Below are positions 54,894 through 62,859 of a stretch of DNA of 64,000 nt, in pieces (positions within the stretch are counted from its first letter, which is position 1; every line of letters starts with the position of its first letter). The stretch covers positions 2,660,501 through 2,724,500 of the forward strand of contig NZ_JAUSZH010000001.1 of NCBI RefSeq assembly GCF_030817355.1, given 5' to 3'. This stretch comes from Streptomyces sp. V1I1 (GTDB lineage Bacteria; Actinomycetota; Actinomycetes; Streptomycetales; Streptomycetaceae). The notes below the pieces were generated by a model, which did not search any database, was not told the DNA's origin, and worked only from the letters and a program-made list of their open reading frames with translations. The translations under genes were made by a program, and so were the position numbers.

Positions 54894-55076
54894 TTGTACT
54901 TCACCGATCGCGGCATCGAGGAGCTGGAGAAGCGACGCGGCCAGGAGGAGATCACCTTCGAGTGGCTCGCCGAGCAGCTGCGCACCTTCGTCGACCTCAA
55001 CCCGGACTTCGAGGTCCCGGTGGAGCGCCTGGCCACGTGGCTGGCGCGGCTGGACGACGAGGACGAGGACGAGTAG
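54894..55076 (+). CDS. Small DUF6104-type protein
   Basis: A 60-residue acidic protein beginning with YFTDRGIEELEKRRG and ending in a run of Asp and Glu. The sequence fits a small, widely conserved actinobacterial family of unknown role with two or three helices. The start is TTG 54894, with AGGAG six bases before it; an overlapping ATG frame at 54889 lacks coding character. It is divergent from the VMAP operon. Confidence 0.8.
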   Translation: MYFTDRGIEELEKRRGQEEITFEWLAEQLRTFVDLNPDFEVPVERLATWLARLDDEDEDE

Positions 55077-55229
55077 GGAGCGTAGGGCCGGGGATCGGGA
55101 GTCGCGGGTCGGCCCGGTCTGCTGATCCGGGGGATCGGGGGTGGCCGGTCCCGGTGGCCCGGGGGATCGGTGGTGGCCCGGTGCTGGTGGCCCGGTCCTG
55201 GTGGCCCGGGGGATCGCGGCTCGGCCCGG

Positions 55230-56087
55230 CTAGCCGACCGCGTTCGGCCGACCCGGCTGACCGGCTCCGTCGGACCTGCCCGGCTCCCGCCGCACCCGGT
55301 CGTACACCAGGCTGAGCGCCCCGTTCGCAACCAGCACCACGCCCGCCGCCGCCCAGCCCAAGCCGCCGGAGCGGCGGGCGAAGCCCCAGGCCAGCAGCGG
55401 CACTCCCGCCGCCAGCTGGGCAGCCCCGAGCAAACGCGCCTTCGGGCCGCGGAGCCAGGAGCCCAGTGGGCCTTCCTCGACCGCGTGGAGGTCCGCCCGT
55501 ACGGCATCGCGCCAGCCGGACCACTCCACCGTCTCCGCGCCCAGCTCGCGGGCGACCGACCGCAGCCGGTCTGCCGGTTCGCCCGGGGCCAGGCCCGTGG
55601 GCAGGGCGAGTCCGGTCCGCGCCAGGACCGCGATCAGACCGAGCAGCCGGGCCCGCGCGTCCGCTTCCGGATCGGGCCGGGTGAGCGGCTCCAGCGCCTG
55701 CAGATCGAGTACGGGATCGAGCCCGAGCCGGGCCGCGAACGTCTGCATCGCCTCGTCCTCGCCGACCGGCGTACCGTCCGCGAGCCAGATGTAGCCGACG
55801 GGCCTGCGGAAGCCGGAGGCCAGGGTGAATCCGGCCCGGTCGCCGTCCCACCACAGGGCGAGCACCGGCCGGTTCGCGCCCACGGCGAGCGCGGCCGCCC
55901 AGCCGGCCAGCACCCGGTCGACCGGTTCGCCGCCGTCCAGCCAGGGCTTTCCCTCCGGGACGAGCACGCTCCACTGCTGCCCGGCCGGGGCGAGGAGCTG
56001 GCGCTCGCGCAGCAGATGGGCCGGGGGTCGTACGGCAGCCGGTTCGGCCCGGCACAGCAGCAGCGCTCCCACGGGTGTCGGATTCAT
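55230..56087 (-). CDS. Hypothetical membrane-associated protein
   Basis: A 285-residue protein of unknown function. Residues 1-205 are soluble and Ala/Leu/Pro-rich, with a strand-helix pattern (PVLALWWDGDRAGFTLASGF, PVGYIWLADGTPV). Two hydrophobic helices at about 215-262 (LAAGVPLLAWGF, WAAAGVVLVANGALSLV) anchor the C-terminus in the membrane. It is divergent from the DUF4097/PadR operon. Beyond its stop, at 55150-55210, GGTGGCCCGG recurs four times. Confidence 0.75.
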   Translation of the reverse strand: MNPTPVGALLLCRAEPAAVRPPAHLLRERQLLAPAGQQWSVLVPEGKPWLDGGEPVDRVLAGWAAALAVGANRPVLALWWDGDRAGFTLASGFRRPVGYIWLADGTPVGEDEAMQTFAARLGLDPVLDLQALEPLTRPDPEADARARLLGLIAVLARTGLALPTGLAPGEPADRLRSVARELGAETVEWSGWRDAVRADLHAVEEGPLGSWLRGPKARLLGAAQLAAGVPLLAWGFARRSGGLGWAAAGVVLVANGALSLVYDRVRREPGRSDGAGQPGRPNAVG

Positions 56088-56172
56088 GGCCCATACGCTA
56101 GGCCAGTTCGTCCGGGTAAGGCGCCAAATGCCCTCCTAGCAGCCCGGCATCGTGCTTGACATCCCTCAACCG

Positions 56173-56208
56173 CGATATATCGTGTTGAGCAGAAGACGCG
56201 ATATATTG
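56173..56208. promoter_or_regulatory. Twin ATATAT operator before the DUF4097/PadR operon
   Basis: CGATATATCG at 56173-56182 is a perfect 10-bp palindrome, and CGATATATTG at 56199-56208 is a near copy. Their centres are 26 bases apart, on one face of the helix if the repeat is about 2.5 turns. Such A/T patches stand out in this GC-rich DNA. The PadR protein of the operon is the likely binder. Confidence 0.75.
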
Positions 56209-56237
56209 CGTCGCAGCCGCCCCGGGAGGTCAGCACC

Positions 56238-57095
56238 ATGGCAGAGTCGACGTGGGAAGTCTCTGAGCCCAAGAAGCTCACCTTCGACGACCCCGTTACG
56301 GCACTCAATGTGCGCATCGTCAATGGAACGGTCAACGTCGTGGGCACCGACGAAGGTTCCGCCCGCCTCGAGATCTCCGAGATCGAGGGCCCCCCGCTGG
56401 TCGTAACCCAGCAGGGCGCCACGCTCACCGTCGCGTACGAGGACCTGCCCTGGAAGGGCTTCCTCAAGTGGCTCGACCGCAAGGGCTGGCACCGCAGCGC
56501 GGTCGTCTCTCTCGCCGTTCCGGCCGGCTCGACCGTGGAGGTCGGCGTCGTCGGCGCGGGAGCGGTCGTATCCGGGATCCGGGGGACGACGGCCGTACGC
56601 GGCATCAGCGGCGACACCACGCTCGTCGGGCTCTCCGGCGCTGTCCGGGCCGACACCGTCTCCGGGAATCTGGAGGCCCAGTCCGTCACCGGCGATCTGC
56701 GGTACAACTCCGTCTCCGGCGATCTGACGGTGATCGAGGGGGCGGGCTCGTCCGTACGGGCCGAATCCGTCAGCGGCGACATGGTCATAGACCTCGACCC
56801 GGCGGGCAGGCCCACCGACATCCGGCTGACCACGGTCTCCGGTGAGGTGGCGATCCGGCTGCCGCACCCCGCGGACGCGCAGGTCGAGGCGAACACCGCG
56901 AGCGGCTCGGTCTCCAACGCCTTCGACGACCTGCGGATCAGCGGCCAGTGGGGCGCGAAGAAGATCACCGGCACGCTGGGCGCGGGTACGGGCACGCTCA
57001 AGGCGACGACCGTGTCCGGTTCGATAGCGCTGCTCCGCCGGCCGCCCGCGGAGGACGAACCGTACGACGCAGCCCCCACCGGAAAGGTGCTCTGA
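56238..57095 (+). CDS. DUF4097-family beta-repeat protein
   Basis: A 285-residue protein built of repeated beta strands of the DUF4097 type: VSGNLEAQSVTG, VSGDLTVIEGAG, ESVSGDMVIDLD and so on, forming a right-handed beta-helix. No signal peptide is seen and the catalytic role is unknown; in actinobacteria such genes commonly precede a PadR gene. GGGAGGT lies nine bases before ATG 56238. Its stop is one base from the next start. Confidence 0.88.
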   Translation: MAESTWEVSEPKKLTFDDPVTALNVRIVNGTVNVVGTDEGSARLEISEIEGPPLVVTQQGATLTVAYEDLPWKGFLKWLDRKGWHRSAVVSLAVPAGSTVEVGVVGAGAVVSGIRGTTAVRGISGDTTLVGLSGAVRADTVSGNLEAQSVTGDLRYNSVSGDLTVIEGAGSSVRAESVSGDMVIDLDPAGRPTDIRLTTVSGEVAIRLPHPADAQVEANTASGSVSNAFDDLRISGQWGAKKITGTLGAGTGTLKATTVSGSIALLRRPPAEDEPYDAAPTGKVL

Positions 57096-57096
57096 C

Positions 57097-58035
57097 ATGC
57101 CGCCCGTCTTCGCCCATGGCCGTCTGCGGCTGTATCTGCTGAAGCTCCTGGACGAGGCTCCGCGCCACGGCTACGAGGTGATCCGGCTGCTCGAGGAGCG
57201 CTTCCAGGGGCTGTACGCGCCTTCGGCGGGCACGGTGTACCCGCGGCTGGCCAAGCTGGAGGCCGAGGGTCTGGTCACGCACGCCACCGAGGGCGGCCGC
57301 AAGGTCTACTCGATCACCGACGCGGGCCGCGAGGAGCTGGCCGGGCGCAGCGGCGAGCTGGCCGACCTCGAACTGGAGATCCGCGAGTCGGTCTCCGAGC
57401 TGGCCGCGGAGATCCGCGACGACGTGCGCGGCGCGGCGGGGAAGCTGCGCAGCGAGATGCGCGCGGCGGCGACTCAGACGCGGACGACGTCCGGCACGGA
57501 GAAGGACTGGGGCGACAAGGAGTCGTGGCGGGCGGCCAAGGAAGAGCTGCGCAAGGCCAAGCAGGAGTGGAAGGAGCAGGCGCGCCGCGCGAAGGACGAG
57601 TCGCGCCGGGCCCGTGAGGACGCGCAGCAGGCGCGCCGCCAGGCGAAAGAGGCGCAGGAGACGGCCCGCCAGGAGATGCAGCGCATCGCCAAGCAGGTCC
57701 AGGACCAGGTGCAGGACCACTTCGCGCGGGGCGACTGGCCCAAAGGCGTAAGGGAGGGCCTGTCGGAACTGAGCGCGCAGTTGGGCGGCCTGGCGCGCGG
57801 CACGACCGTGGTCCCGGAGCCGGGGCCGGAGCCCGAGCCGGGCTGGGTGAAGGACACGACGGACTCGGGCGACCCGGCCCGCGACCTGGACCGCTTGCTG
57901 GACCGCTTCCGCGACGACATCAGGGACGCGGCACGGGACCACGGCGTTACGCCCCAACAACTGGCTGAGGCAAGGCGCCACTTGTCCACAGCGGCGGCCC
58001 ACATCGGAGCGCTGCTACGGAAACCGGGGCCCTGA
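57097..58035 (+). CDS. PadR-family regulator with long coiled-coil tail
   Basis: A 312-residue regulator. The PadR winged helix occupies residues 1-85 (LRLYLLKLLDEAPRHGYEVI, AGTVYPRLAKLEAEGLV). A long charged coiled coil follows, rich in Lys, Glu, Arg and Gln (LRKAKQEWKEQARRAKD), roughly residues 130-215, where most PadR proteins have only a short dimer helix. It likely represses its own operon through the twin ATATAT sites. A second binding or localisation surface in the tail is possible. Confidence 0.9.
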   Translation: MPPVFAHGRLRLYLLKLLDEAPRHGYEVIRLLEERFQGLYAPSAGTVYPRLAKLEAEGLVTHATEGGRKVYSITDAGREELAGRSGELADLELEIRESVSELAAEIRDDVRGAAGKLRSEMRAAATQTRTTSGTEKDWGDKESWRAAKEELRKAKQEWKEQARRAKDESRRAREDAQQARRQAKEAQETARQEMQRIAKQVQDQVQDHFARGDWPKGVREGLSELSAQLGGLARGTTVVPEPGPEPEPGWVKDTTDSGDPARDLDRLLDRFRDDIRDAARDHGVTPQQLAEARRHLSTAAAHIGALLRKPGP

Positions 58036-58455
58036 GGGCGCGACCGCGGGGCGCGGTTCTGGGGTCCGGGTCGCCCGGGACCGCGGGGCGCGGGATTGGG
58101 GCCGCTCCGGGGCTCGTATTCTGGACTGCTTTCCTCACCGCGCTTCGCGCGAGCTGCGCCGCTTTACGTCCAGAACACGACCCCTGCGCGCCCCCCGCAC
58201 CGGAACGATCCGGGGGACCCCGAGTCGCGAAGCTGCCGCGCTGCCGCTCCGCCTGGGGCCGAGCCAAGCGGCGCGAAGCTGCCGCTTCCCGCGGCGTGTG
58301 GGGGCGTCAGCCCCCACACCCCTCCCCCCGGGGGGCCTGGGGCACCGCCCCAGTTCCGGGAAGGGGCGGGGTGGGGTGGGGGAACAAACAGCCCGACCCG
58401 CGTACGCCGGCACCCCGCACAGCCCCAACCCCCCCCCGCACCGCGGACCGCAAGG
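58036..58455. repeat. Intergenic repeat element, copy 3 (inverted), in a gene-free stretch
   Basis: The 420-base convergent spacer has no gene. Reading on the minus strand from the Clp_N stop, it holds the same C-rich block (CCCCACCCCGCCCCTTCCCG) followed by a hairpin at 58337-58353 (CTGGGGC/GCCCCAG). A second strong hairpin at 58296-58319 (GTGTGGGGGC/GCCCCCACAC) lies beyond. The rest toward the PadR stop is GC-rich with CGCTTCGCG-type short palindromes. Confidence 0.6.
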
Positions 58456-59019
58456 TCACCCCGCCCGCGCCGCCCCGCCCCCGTACATCACCCGCTCCAC
58501 CGCCTCGTACGTCGCCCCGTGGTCCGCCAGCACCTCCGCCACCACCCCCCGCCGCGCCGTCAGCGCCAGCAGCAGATGCTCGCCGCCGATCTCGCGGTCC
58601 CCGCGGCCCGCCGCGATGCGGAGCGACTGCACCAGCGTGCCCTTCGCCTCCGCGCCGAAGGGTCGCCGACGCGACCACCGCGTCTTCGACACCCCACCCA
58701 CCTGCAACGCCCCCGCCCCATGCGTCTCCTCGATCTTGGAGACGATCCCGGCCACATCGATCCCGAGCCCCGCCAGCGCATCCATGTCCGCCTTCGACAG
58801 ACCGCCCCGCCGCCGCGCGTCCGCCAGCGCGTCCTCCACCGACCCGCGCCGGTCCATGATCCCCAGCGCCCTGAACGCGAACGCCGTCCGCGTCCCCTCC
58901 TGGTCGAGCATCGCCAGCAGCAGGTGCTCATCGGTGACGGAGTCCGCGCCCGCCCGCTCCGATTGTTCTACCGAGCCCGTCACAACATCACGGGCATCCT
59001 TGGTGAAGCGCTCGAACAT
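58456..59019 (-). CDS. Clp_N-domain protein
   Basis: A 187-residue protein made of a double Clp N-terminal repeat (MFERFTKDARDVVTGSVEQ, VTDEHLLLAML; then IGGEHLLLALTARRG). It has no ATPase module, so it cannot unfold proteins alone; it may act as an adaptor or decoy for ClpC/ClpA-type unfoldases or bind a regulator. GGGAGG lies five bases before ATG 59019. It overlaps the small HTH gene (TGATG), and the two form an operon. Confidence 0.9.
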   Translation of the reverse strand: MFERFTKDARDVVTGSVEQSERAGADSVTDEHLLLAMLDQEGTRTAFAFRALGIMDRRGSVEDALADARRRGGLSKADMDALAGLGIDVAGIVSKIEETHGAGALQVGGVSKTRWSRRRPFGAEAKGTLVQSLRIAAGRGDREIGGEHLLLALTARRGVVAEVLADHGATYEAVERVMYGGGAARAG

Positions 59020-59228
59020 CACTGCCTCCCGTACTTCTTGTGTACGGCCTGCCGGCTGACGCCCAGCTCGGCCGCGATCTCCTGCCACGACCAGCCCTGG
59101 TTGCGGGCACTGCGCACCTGTACGGCTTCGAGCTGCTCGAGAAGTCGCCGCAGCGCGGCGACCGCCCGCAGCCCCACCCGCGGGTCGCGGTCGCCCGCCC
59201 GCTCGGCGAGATCGGTTGCTTCGGTCAT
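59019..59228 (-). CDS. Small helix-turn-helix regulator
   Basis: A 69-residue protein. The last 40 residues are a helix-turn-helix (QGWSWQEIAAELGVSRQAVHKKY) of the kind found in short sigma-factor-like or antitoxin regulators. The first 30 residues are a charged helix, probably for dimerisation. Just upstream are two TGTCAAC-type palindromes that it most likely binds to repress itself, the Clp_N gene and perhaps the divergent hydrolase. Confidence 0.85.
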   Translation of the reverse strand: MTEATDLAERAGDRDPRVGLRAVAALRRLLEQLEAVQVRSARNQGWSWQEIAAELGVSRQAVHKKYGRQ

Positions 59229-59230
59229 GA

Positions 59231-59277
59231 CTGTCAACCTACATTGACAGTTATCCACTGTCAACCCTCGTTGACAG
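59231..59277. promoter_or_regulatory. Two TGTCAAC-N4-GTTGACA operators
   Basis: Site 1 at 59231-59250 is CTGTCAACCTACATTGACAG (one arm mismatch). Site 2 at 59258-59277 is CTGTCAACCCTCGTTGACAG (perfect 8-bp arms). Their centres are 27 bases apart. They fill nearly the whole spacer between the HTH gene and the divergent MBL hydrolase gene. Confidence 0.85.
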
Positions 59278-59299
59278 CACCTCGCCGTACCGTGGTCTC

Positions 59300-60145
59300 G
59301 TGATCGATTTCCGTACGCCCTCGTCCCTCACCGGCAGCCTCGACGTCCAGTGGCATGCCGGCTGGCCCTCTCCGAAGCACGACCCCTCCCCGGAGATACA
59401 GACGCATGCCTACGACGAGCACACCGTGATCCTGCGGCAGAACAAGTCCGTGCATTTCGAAGCCCCGTTCCTCTTCCTGCTGTTCGGGAACGAACGAGCG
59501 CTGCTGCTGGACACCGGAGCGACGGCCGACCCCGCGCACTTCCCGCTGCGCGCGACGGTCGACGCGCTGATCGAGCGGTGGCTGGCCCGCCATCCGCGCA
59601 CGGAGTACGGGCTGGTGGTGGCCCACACCCATGGGCACGGCGACCACATCGCGGGCGACCTTCAGTTCGCGGACCGGCCGCACACCGAGGTCGTCGGACC
59701 GTCACTCGACGAGGTGCGGGGCTTCTTCGGGTTCGAGGACTGGCCGGACTGCCGCGCCGAGCTGGACCTCGGCGGGCGGGTTCTCGACCTGCTGCCCGGC
59801 CCCGGGCACCAGGAGGCCGCGGTCGTCTTCCACGACCGGCACACCGGACTGCTGCTGACCGGCGACTCCCTCTACCCGGGTCGGCTGTACGTCCAGGACA
59901 CCGCCGCCTTCACCGCCACCGTCGACCGGCTGCTCGCCTTCTGCGCGGCCACCCCCGTCAGCCACATCCTCGGCTGCCACATAGAGATGACGACCACCCC
60001 GGACCGGGACTACCCCCGCGGCACCACGTATCAGCCGGACGAACCCCCGCTCCAGCTGACGACGGCGCATCTGAGGCGGCTGCGCGACGCCCTCGCCGCG
60101 CACACGAGCCAGTGCGGCGACTTCATCGTGGTGTACGAGGAGTGA
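59300..60145 (+). CDS. MBL-fold metallo-hydrolase
   Basis: A 281-residue metallo-beta-lactamase-fold hydrolase. The zinc motif is HTHGHGDH at about residues 113-120, with later ligands in PGPGHQEAAV, the TGDSLYPG aspartate and the GCHIEM histidine. Family members hydrolyse thioesters, lactones or phosphodiesters; the substrate is unknown. The GTG at 59300 has no upstream ribosome site and may lie close to the transcript start. The 3' end overlaps the GH5 gene by 23 bases, convergently. The twin TGTCAAC sites may control it. Confidence 0.88.
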   Translation: MIDFRTPSSLTGSLDVQWHAGWPSPKHDPSPEIQTHAYDEHTVILRQNKSVHFEAPFLFLLFGNERALLLDTGATADPAHFPLRATVDALIERWLARHPRTEYGLVVAHTHGHGDHIAGDLQFADRPHTEVVGPSLDEVRGFFGFEDWPDCRAELDLGGRVLDLLPGPGHQEAAVVFHDRHTGLLLTGDSLYPGRLYVQDTAAFTATVDRLLAFCAATPVSHILGCHIEMTTTPDRDYPRGTTYQPDEPPLQLTTAHLRRLRDALAAHTSQCGDFIVVYEE

Positions 60146-61604
60146 CGGTGACGTCGGCCGTGACCATGACCGCGATCCGCGCCCCGGGCCGGGCGAGGAC
60201 CCGCACCGTCCCCGGTCTGCCCGCCGGCACCGTCCGGGTGCTCGTCCAGGCCGGGCCGTCCACGGCGATACGCCAGCCGCTCGGGCCAGGAGGCAGGGAG
60301 ACCTCTGTCATGCCCGCCCGAGCGGACGCCCGGTACACCAAGCGGTACGTCCCGGTCCCCGGCTCGTACGCATCGGACGCGACCCGCCCCGCGACGGCCG
60401 CCGCGTACGGCGCCGCGGTCTGCTCCTTGTTCGTACGGAACAGGCCCCGGTCGTCGACCGCGCAGTAGCCGCCGCCGTAGCACCAGACGTAACCCGCCCA
60501 GCCCGAGCTGTAGCGGTTCAGGGAGGCCAGCGCCTCGCGGTAGAAACGGGACATGTTCGGAAGGGAGTTGTTGAGGGGACCCCACTCCCCCACCACGACC
60601 GGGATCCGCCGCTCCTTCGGGTACGCGGTGACGGCTGCCTCGTACGACTCGATCCAGCCCGCCGACGGGTCGTAGTCCGCGCCCGCCTCCATCGCCGTAT
60701 TGTAGAAGTGCGGGGCGTAGACGACCTTCGGGTCCTCGATCCTGCCGAGGCCCGTGGGGAGGCCTTCGCCCACGATCGGGGTCGGCTCGACGAAGACCCA
60801 GTTGCCGTCGTCGGCCGAACGGACCGCGTCCGCAAGGCGGTTGTACATCGGCGTGAGCTGATCGCGTTCGATCCGGCGGGCGGCGGTGGGCAGATCCTCG
60901 CCCGCGCGCAGCTCACCCATCGGCTCGTTGATCAGGTCGTAGCCGAGGACGGCCGGATGGTGCTCGAAGTGGTCGGCGATGACCTGCCACATCCGCGCCT
61001 GCGCCCGCCGCAGGTCCTCGTCCTCGTAGAGGTGGGTGAAAGCACGTTGTACAGCCGGTTCGAAGTACTCGGAGAACCAGTCGTCCGGGTGCGGGGTGAA
61101 AGGCAGTCCGTCGGTCCTCGTCGCCCACTCCGGGATGCCGCGATGCCCGAAGGCAGGGCCGAAGACATCCTGGTGGGCGTCGATGAGCACCTGGACGTCG
61201 TATTTCCGCGCCCAGTCCAGGATCCGCTCGATCTTGCGCAGATACGCCGCGCTGTAGTGGCCCTGCCGAGGTTCGAGGTCGTCCCAGAAGACCAGCAGGC
61301 GGGCGAAGTTGAAGCCCTTGGCGCGCATGTCACGGAAGTGCTTCTCGGTGATGGCGGAAAGCGCCCGCTCGCCGCGGTTCGTCTTGTCCTCGACGTTCCA
61401 GCCGCGCAGGGTGAGGGTGCGGCCGCGGTCGTCGGTCAGGCGTGGGATGGCGTCGGGACCGCCCGGGTCCGCGGCGGCCGGAGCCCCCACGGCCCCGACC
61501 GTCCCCGCGGACCCCACGGCCCCCGCGACCCCGACGGCCCCCGTGAACAGCAGAAGAGTGCAGCAGACCGCCGCAAGTGCCCGGATCGTTCGGCGCGTAC
61601 GCAT
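60123..61604 (-). CDS. Secreted GH5-family glycosidase (endoglycoceramidase-like)
   Basis: A 493-residue exported enzyme. The signal peptide and a Gly/Val/Ala-rich stretch run to about residue 46. The GH5 barrel has the acid/base Glu227 (DLINEP) and the nucleophile Glu340 (VGEWGP). The segment IDAHQDVFGPAF is close to the MHQDVY motif of endoglycoceramidases, which release glycans from glycosphingolipids, so that or a related beta-glycosidase is likely. A C-terminal beta domain (residues 400-490) is typical of the group. Confidence 0.88.
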   Translation of the reverse strand: MRTRRTIRALAAVCCTLLLFTGAVGVAGAVGSAGTVGAVGAPAAADPGGPDAIPRLTDDRGRTLTLRGWNVEDKTNRGERALSAITEKHFRDMRAKGFNFARLLVFWDDLEPRQGHYSAAYLRKIERILDWARKYDVQVLIDAHQDVFGPAFGHRGIPEWATRTDGLPFTPHPDDWFSEYFEPAVQRAFTHLYEDEDLRRAQARMWQVIADHFEHHPAVLGYDLINEPMGELRAGEDLPTAARRIERDQLTPMYNRLADAVRSADDGNWVFVEPTPIVGEGLPTGLGRIEDPKVVYAPHFYNTAMEAGADYDPSAGWIESYEAAVTAYPKERRIPVVVGEWGPLNNSLPNMSRFYREALASLNRYSSGWAGYVWCYGGGYCAVDDRGLFRTNKEQTAAPYAAAVAGRVASDAYEPGTGTYRLVYRASARAGMTEVSLPPGPSGWRIAVDGPAWTSTRTVPAGRPGTVRVLARPGARIAVMVTADVTVTPRTPR

Positions 61605-61637
61605 GGGGCGGATCCCATCAGCACACCTGACGGCCCA

Positions 61638-62603
61638 TCAAGAGGGCGTCAGCACGATCTTTCCGAAGAGATCGCCGCCGGCCATCCGCTCGAAGCCTTC
61701 CCTGGCCCGGTCCAGCGGCAGCACCTCGTCGATCACCGGCCGCACCCCTGTGGCCGCGCAGAAGGAGAGGAGATCCTCCAGCTCGTCCTTGGAGCCCATG
61801 GTCGAGCCGACGACCTTCAGCTCCAGGAAGAAGATCCGGGTGAGTTCCGCGTGCGAGGGGCGGTCGCCACTGGTCGCGCCGGAGATCACCAGCGTGCCGC
61901 CGGGCCGCAGCGACTTGATCGAGTGCGACCAGGTCGCGGCGCCGACGGTCTCCATGACAGCGTCCACCCGCCGGGGCAGCCGCGCGCCCGGTTCGTACGC
62001 CTCCTCCGCGCCGAGTTCGACGGCCCGCTTGCGCTTGGCCTCGTCGCGGCTGGTGGCGTACACCCGCAGTCCGGCCGCCTTGCCGAGGACGATCGCGGCG
62101 GTCGCGACGCCGCCGCCCGCACCCTGGACGAGGACCGAGTCGCCGGGCCGTACCCCGGCGTTGGTGAAGAGCATGCGGTACGCCGTGAGCCAGGCGGTCG
62201 GCAGGCAGGCGGCCTGCTCGAAGCTGAGCTCCTTCGGCTTGGGCAGCAGATTCCAGGTCGGGACTGCGACCTGCTCGGCGAAGGTGCCCTGGTAGCGCTC
62301 GGTGAGGATGGAGCGCGGCTCGTCCGGGCCGACGCCGTGCCCGGTCTGGCCGATGACGGAGTGGAGCACCACCTCGTTGCCGTCCGCGTCGATGCCCGCG
62401 GCGTCGCAGCCGAGGATCATCGGCAGCTTGTCCTCGGCGAGGCCGACGCCGCGCAGCGACCAGAGATCGTGGTGGTTGAGGGAAGCGGCCTTGACGGTGA
62501 CGGTGGTCCAGCCGGGGCGGGACTCGGGGGCCGGGCGTTCGCCCAGCTCCAGGCCGTTGAGCGGGGCTTCACGGTCGATGCGTGCGGCGTAGGCGGCGAA
62601 CAT
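61638..62603 (-). CDS. Zinc-binding-dehydrogenase-family quinone oxidoreductase
   Basis: A 321-residue medium-chain dehydrogenase/reductase. The N-terminal GroES-like part has SLNHHDLWSLRG, and the NADPH-binding loop is VQGAGGGVATAAI. Structural zinc cysteines of alcohol dehydrogenases are absent, which fits quinone oxidoreductase or enoyl reductase members. The ATG at 62603 has a weak CAAGG leader, and the longer open frame to 62876 lacks coding character. It ends 33 bases from the GH5 start region on the same strand but is probably a separate unit. Confidence 0.88.
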   Translation of the reverse strand: MFAAYAARIDREAPLNGLELGERPAPESRPGWTTVTVKAASLNHHDLWSLRGVGLAEDKLPMILGCDAAGIDADGNEVVLHSVIGQTGHGVGPDEPRSILTERYQGTFAEQVAVPTWNLLPKPKELSFEQAACLPTAWLTAYRMLFTNAGVRPGDSVLVQGAGGGVATAAIVLGKAAGLRVYATSRDEAKRKRAVELGAEEAYEPGARLPRRVDAVMETVGAATWSHSIKSLRPGGTLVISGATSGDRPSHAELTRIFFLELKVVGSTMGSKDELEDLLSFCAATGVRPVIDEVLPLDRAREGFERMAGGDLFGKIVLTPS

Positions 62604-62796
62604 GACCTTGAGAGTAAGGCGGGCCGGTGCGCGGCGGAACCGCGCACCGGTGTGACACGCGTCCCGCCGGACCTGCACCGAGTCCTGCGCATGCCTCGCG
62701 GCCGCCCCGGATCCACCCGATCGGAGGAAGCCCCGGCCCGATCGGAGCAACCCCCGGAGCGAATGTGGGCCCAGCAGCAGCGCCCAGCAACCGCGA

Positions 62797-62837
62797 CGGG
62801 CCGTGCCGGACCCCCTCAAGGGGTACGGCACGGCCCG
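62797..62837 (-). terminator. Terminator of the malic enzyme gene
   Basis: An 18-bp stem with one mismatch (CGGGCCGTGCCGGACCCC / GGGGTACGGCACGGCCCG) and a CTCAA loop, starting about 23 bases after the malic enzyme stop on the minus strand. Confidence 0.82.
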
Positions 62838-62859
62838 TGCGCGTACATACTCAGGAGCG

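Noticed and set aside
54889..55125. ATG-started frame overlapping the DUF6104 gene
   Set aside because: The TTG-started frame at 54894 has the better-placed AGGAG and the family sequence; the ATG frame is Ser/Arg-rich shadow.
55150..55210. Repeated GGTGGCCCGG units considered as a CRISPR or attachment site
   Set aside because: The units are short, irregularly spaced, without unique spacers, and no cas or integrase gene is present; it is ordinary GC-rich repeat slippage.
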